DNA of 64,000 bases, taken from assembly GCA_002319075.1 (NCBI GenBank), contig NVQB01000001.1, positions 2,914,001 to 2,978,000 of the forward strand. Direction: 5' to 3'. This DNA comes from Sphingobacteriaceae bacterium. GTDB lineage: Bacteria; Bacteroidota; Bacteroidia; B-17B0; Aurantibacillaceae. A program made the translations under genes and the position numbers. Positions 62,573 through 64,000 of this stretch are shown in pieces (the first letter of the stretch is position 1; every line of letters starts with the position of its first letter). The notes under the pieces are model-generated. The model searched no databases, was not told the origin of the DNA, and saw only the letters and a program-made list of their open reading frames with translations.

Positions 62573-63850
62573 TTAGTAAGCGCCTTTTAATTTAACACCT
62601 TGCTCTAATTTTTGAAGAGCTGTGATATAAGCTGCAATTCTCATACTTGTTTTAAAGTGAGAAGCGTTATGCCAAACTGCTTCAAAAGCAATGTCCATTT
62701 TAATGTCATGTCTTTGATTTACTTCTTCTTCTGTCCAGTAGTACCCGGCTTTATTTTGAACCCACTCAAAATAACTTACAGTAACACCACCCGAGTTGGC
62801 AAGAATATCAGGAACACAAATAATTTTTTTCTCGTTTAAAATTGGATCAGCTTCCGGAGTTGTTGGTCCGTTAGCACCTTCCACGATTAATTTGGCTTGT
62901 ATTTTATTTGCGTTTTCTTCGGTAATTACATTTTGTAAAGCAGCAGGAACCAATACATCACATTTGCTGATCAGTAATTCGCTGTTCTTAATTTCAGTAG
63001 CACCTTTAAAACCTTTTAAATTTCTATCGTTTTTTGCAGCAAACTCAATAGCTGCATTTACGTCAATCCCTTTTTCATTGTAGAAAGAAGCGCTGTGATC
63101 ACCGATCCCAACAATTTTTACTCCTTTTTCAGCTAGCAAACGCGCAGCATGAGATCCTACATTTCCAAAACCCTGCACTACCGCAGTAACGTCCTGAGCT
63201 CTTAAACCCATTTTTTTAAGGGCAGCTAAAGTATTAACCATAACTCCACGACCTGTTGCAGCATCACGGCCTAATGAACCACCCACTGCAATTGGTTTTC
63301 CGGTAATAACACCCGGACTATCTTCTCCTGTATTTTTATTGAATTCGTCAAGAATCCATGCCATCTCACGTCCGCTTGTGCCCATATCCGGAGCCGGAAT
63401 ATCTTTGTTTACACCAAAAACGTCTTTCATAGCTACTGCATAAGCACGGCTGATACGCTCTAATTCTCCAACACTGTGTGCGCGGGGATCTAATTTAATA
63501 CCACCTTTTGCGCCACCGTAAGGTAGATTAGCAACAGCACATTTAAAACTCATCCACGCAGCTAAAGCCATAACTTCATCTGCATTAACATCCATCGCAT
63601 AACGAATACCACCTTTACTTGGACCAAGGTGAGTGCTATGCACGGTGCGGTACCCTTCGAACACCTGAATTTTTCCAGAGTCCATCATAACGGGTAAACT
63701 TACTTTAACTTGTTTACTTGGATTTTTCAAAACCAGGGCAACTTCATCGCTAAGGTTCATCAATTTAGCCGCTGCATCGAGACGAGCTAACACTGCTTCA
63801 AACATACTTTCTTCGTGTGCGTGAGGCGCTTTTACTGTTTGTGTTGACAT
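62573..63850 (-). CDS. gdhA: Glutamate dehydrogenase (Glu/Leu/Phe/Val dehydrogenase family)
   Basis: The 425-residue hexameric enzyme interconverts glutamate and 2-oxoglutarate plus ammonium. The catalytic region GGIRYAMDVNADEV..MSFKCAVANLPYGGAKGGI has the substrate-binding and catalytic Lys residues, with PAPDMGTSGREMAW after it and a Rossmann domain (VVQGFGNVGSHAA). The length is typical for the small NAD-linked type (GudB/RocG-like), but NADP use cannot be excluded. The -7 box at 63880-63887 and a terminator at 62505-62550 make it a single-gene unit. Confidence 0.93.
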   Translation of the reverse strand: MSTQTVKAPHAHEESMFEAVLARLDAAAKLMNLSDEVALVLKNPSKQVKVSLPVMMDSGKIQVFEGYRTVHSTHLGPSKGGIRYAMDVNADEVMALAAWMSFKCAVANLPYGGAKGGIKLDPRAHSVGELERISRAYAVAMKDVFGVNKDIPAPDMGTSGREMAWILDEFNKNTGEDSPGVITGKPIAVGGSLGRDAATGRGVMVNTLAALKKMGLRAQDVTAVVQGFGNVGSHAARLLAEKGVKIVGIGDHSASFYNEKGIDVNAAIEFAAKNDRNLKGFKGATEIKNSELLISKCDVLVPAALQNVITEENANKIQAKLIVEGANGPTTPEADPILNEKKIICVPDILANSGGVTVSYFEWVQNKAGYYWTEEEVNQRHDIKMDIAFEAVWHNASHFKTSMRIAAYITALQKLEQGVKLKGAY

Positions 63851-63879
63851 AGTAAATTTTAGTTTATTAACTGGGGCCC

Positions 63880-63887
63880 AAAATTAC
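63880..63887 (-). promoter_or_regulatory. Probable -7 box of glutamate dehydrogenase
   Basis: Read leftwards TAATTTTG matches TAnnTTTG exactly, 30 bp before the ATG at 63850. No clear -33 TTTG is found at 17-21 bp. Confidence 0.4.
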
Positions 63888-64000
63888 ACAAAATATATTA
63901 ATTAACCGTGTGGCCGTGGAAATTTGGGAGATTAAACCATAACTTGGCAGTAGTATTAGGCCTATTAAAAACGTTTGTTAAATTTACAACGTGTCATGAC

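Noticed and set aside
1-64000. tRNA or rRNA genes, integrase or transposase genes
   Set aside because: I looked for them in the gaps and among the open frames and found no cloverleaf, rRNA motif or recombinase-like protein.

Overview
The window is chromosomal DNA of an AT-rich member of the Bacteroidota, seen over 64 kb. Three lines of evidence point there. Several large secreted proteins end in a type IX secretion (Por/T9SS) sorting domain, and two further genes look like T9SS components or relatives (a DUF5103 'plug' protein at 60365-61690 and a TPR/PD40/OmpA-like PorE-type protein at 5155-7824). Promoters match the Bacteroidota -33 TTTG / -7 TAnnTTTG pattern rather than -35/-10. Typical Bacteroidota arrangements are present: a MurF-alanine racemase fusion, the ileS / DksA-like / lspA order, and a sufA-B-C-D-S-E-DUF59 operon. 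I found no rRNA, tRNA, CRISPR array, prophage or insertion sequence. The species cannot be named from this sequence.

Layout. 1-12 kb: start of a truncated secreted-protein gene, an orphan NarL/FixJ response regulator, a methyltransferase-ZIP transporter-priA operon, the PorE-like protein, prfC, a T9SS-sorted S74 (endosialidase-chaperone) protein, and a second orphan response regulator. 12.2-20.2 kb: a complete SUF iron-sulfur assembly operon with a near-perfect promoter, an inverted-repeat operator candidate over its start point, and an unrelated 582-residue polytopic membrane protein between sufB and sufC. 20-33 kb: clpX, a small ABC exporter pair, a YhcG/DUF1016-type nuclease gene carrying two in-frame 25-bp palindromes, pepT, pabB, nadD, an M28 peptidase and murF-alr. 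33-44 kb: surface and envelope genes, a Tat-type class V PLP enzyme, an SDR, an APC permease, a GNAT, PAP2, lipoprotein, MBL-rhodanese and RidA genes. 44-52 kb: a tandem Usp protein, ileS, DksA-like, lspA, hemH. 52-64 kb: two T9SS-sorted propeller-type proteins flanking a decayed duplicate of the 3' end of an oppC-like gene, the oppC gene itself, GT2 and YbhN-like genes, ruvC, the T9SS plug protein, plsY and glutamate dehydrogenase.

How the genes fit together. Most are housekeeping: Fe-S assembly, translation (prfC, ileS), replication restart and recombination (priA, ruvC), proteostasis (clpX, lspA), wall and lipid synthesis (murF-alr, plsY), cofactors (hemH, pabB, nadD). They are interspersed with cell-surface genes that depend on T9SS. 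Intergenic regions carry short quasi-periodic repeats (9-10 bp units) of at least two recurring families, one forming a 3 x 58-bp tandem array after ruvC.

The items most worth a second look are the palindromic in-frame insertions in the nuclease gene, the foreign membrane gene inside the suf operon with its operator, the oppC remnant around the DUF4394 gene, and the intergenic repeat families. Nothing here is a clear new multi-gene defence or biosynthetic system.
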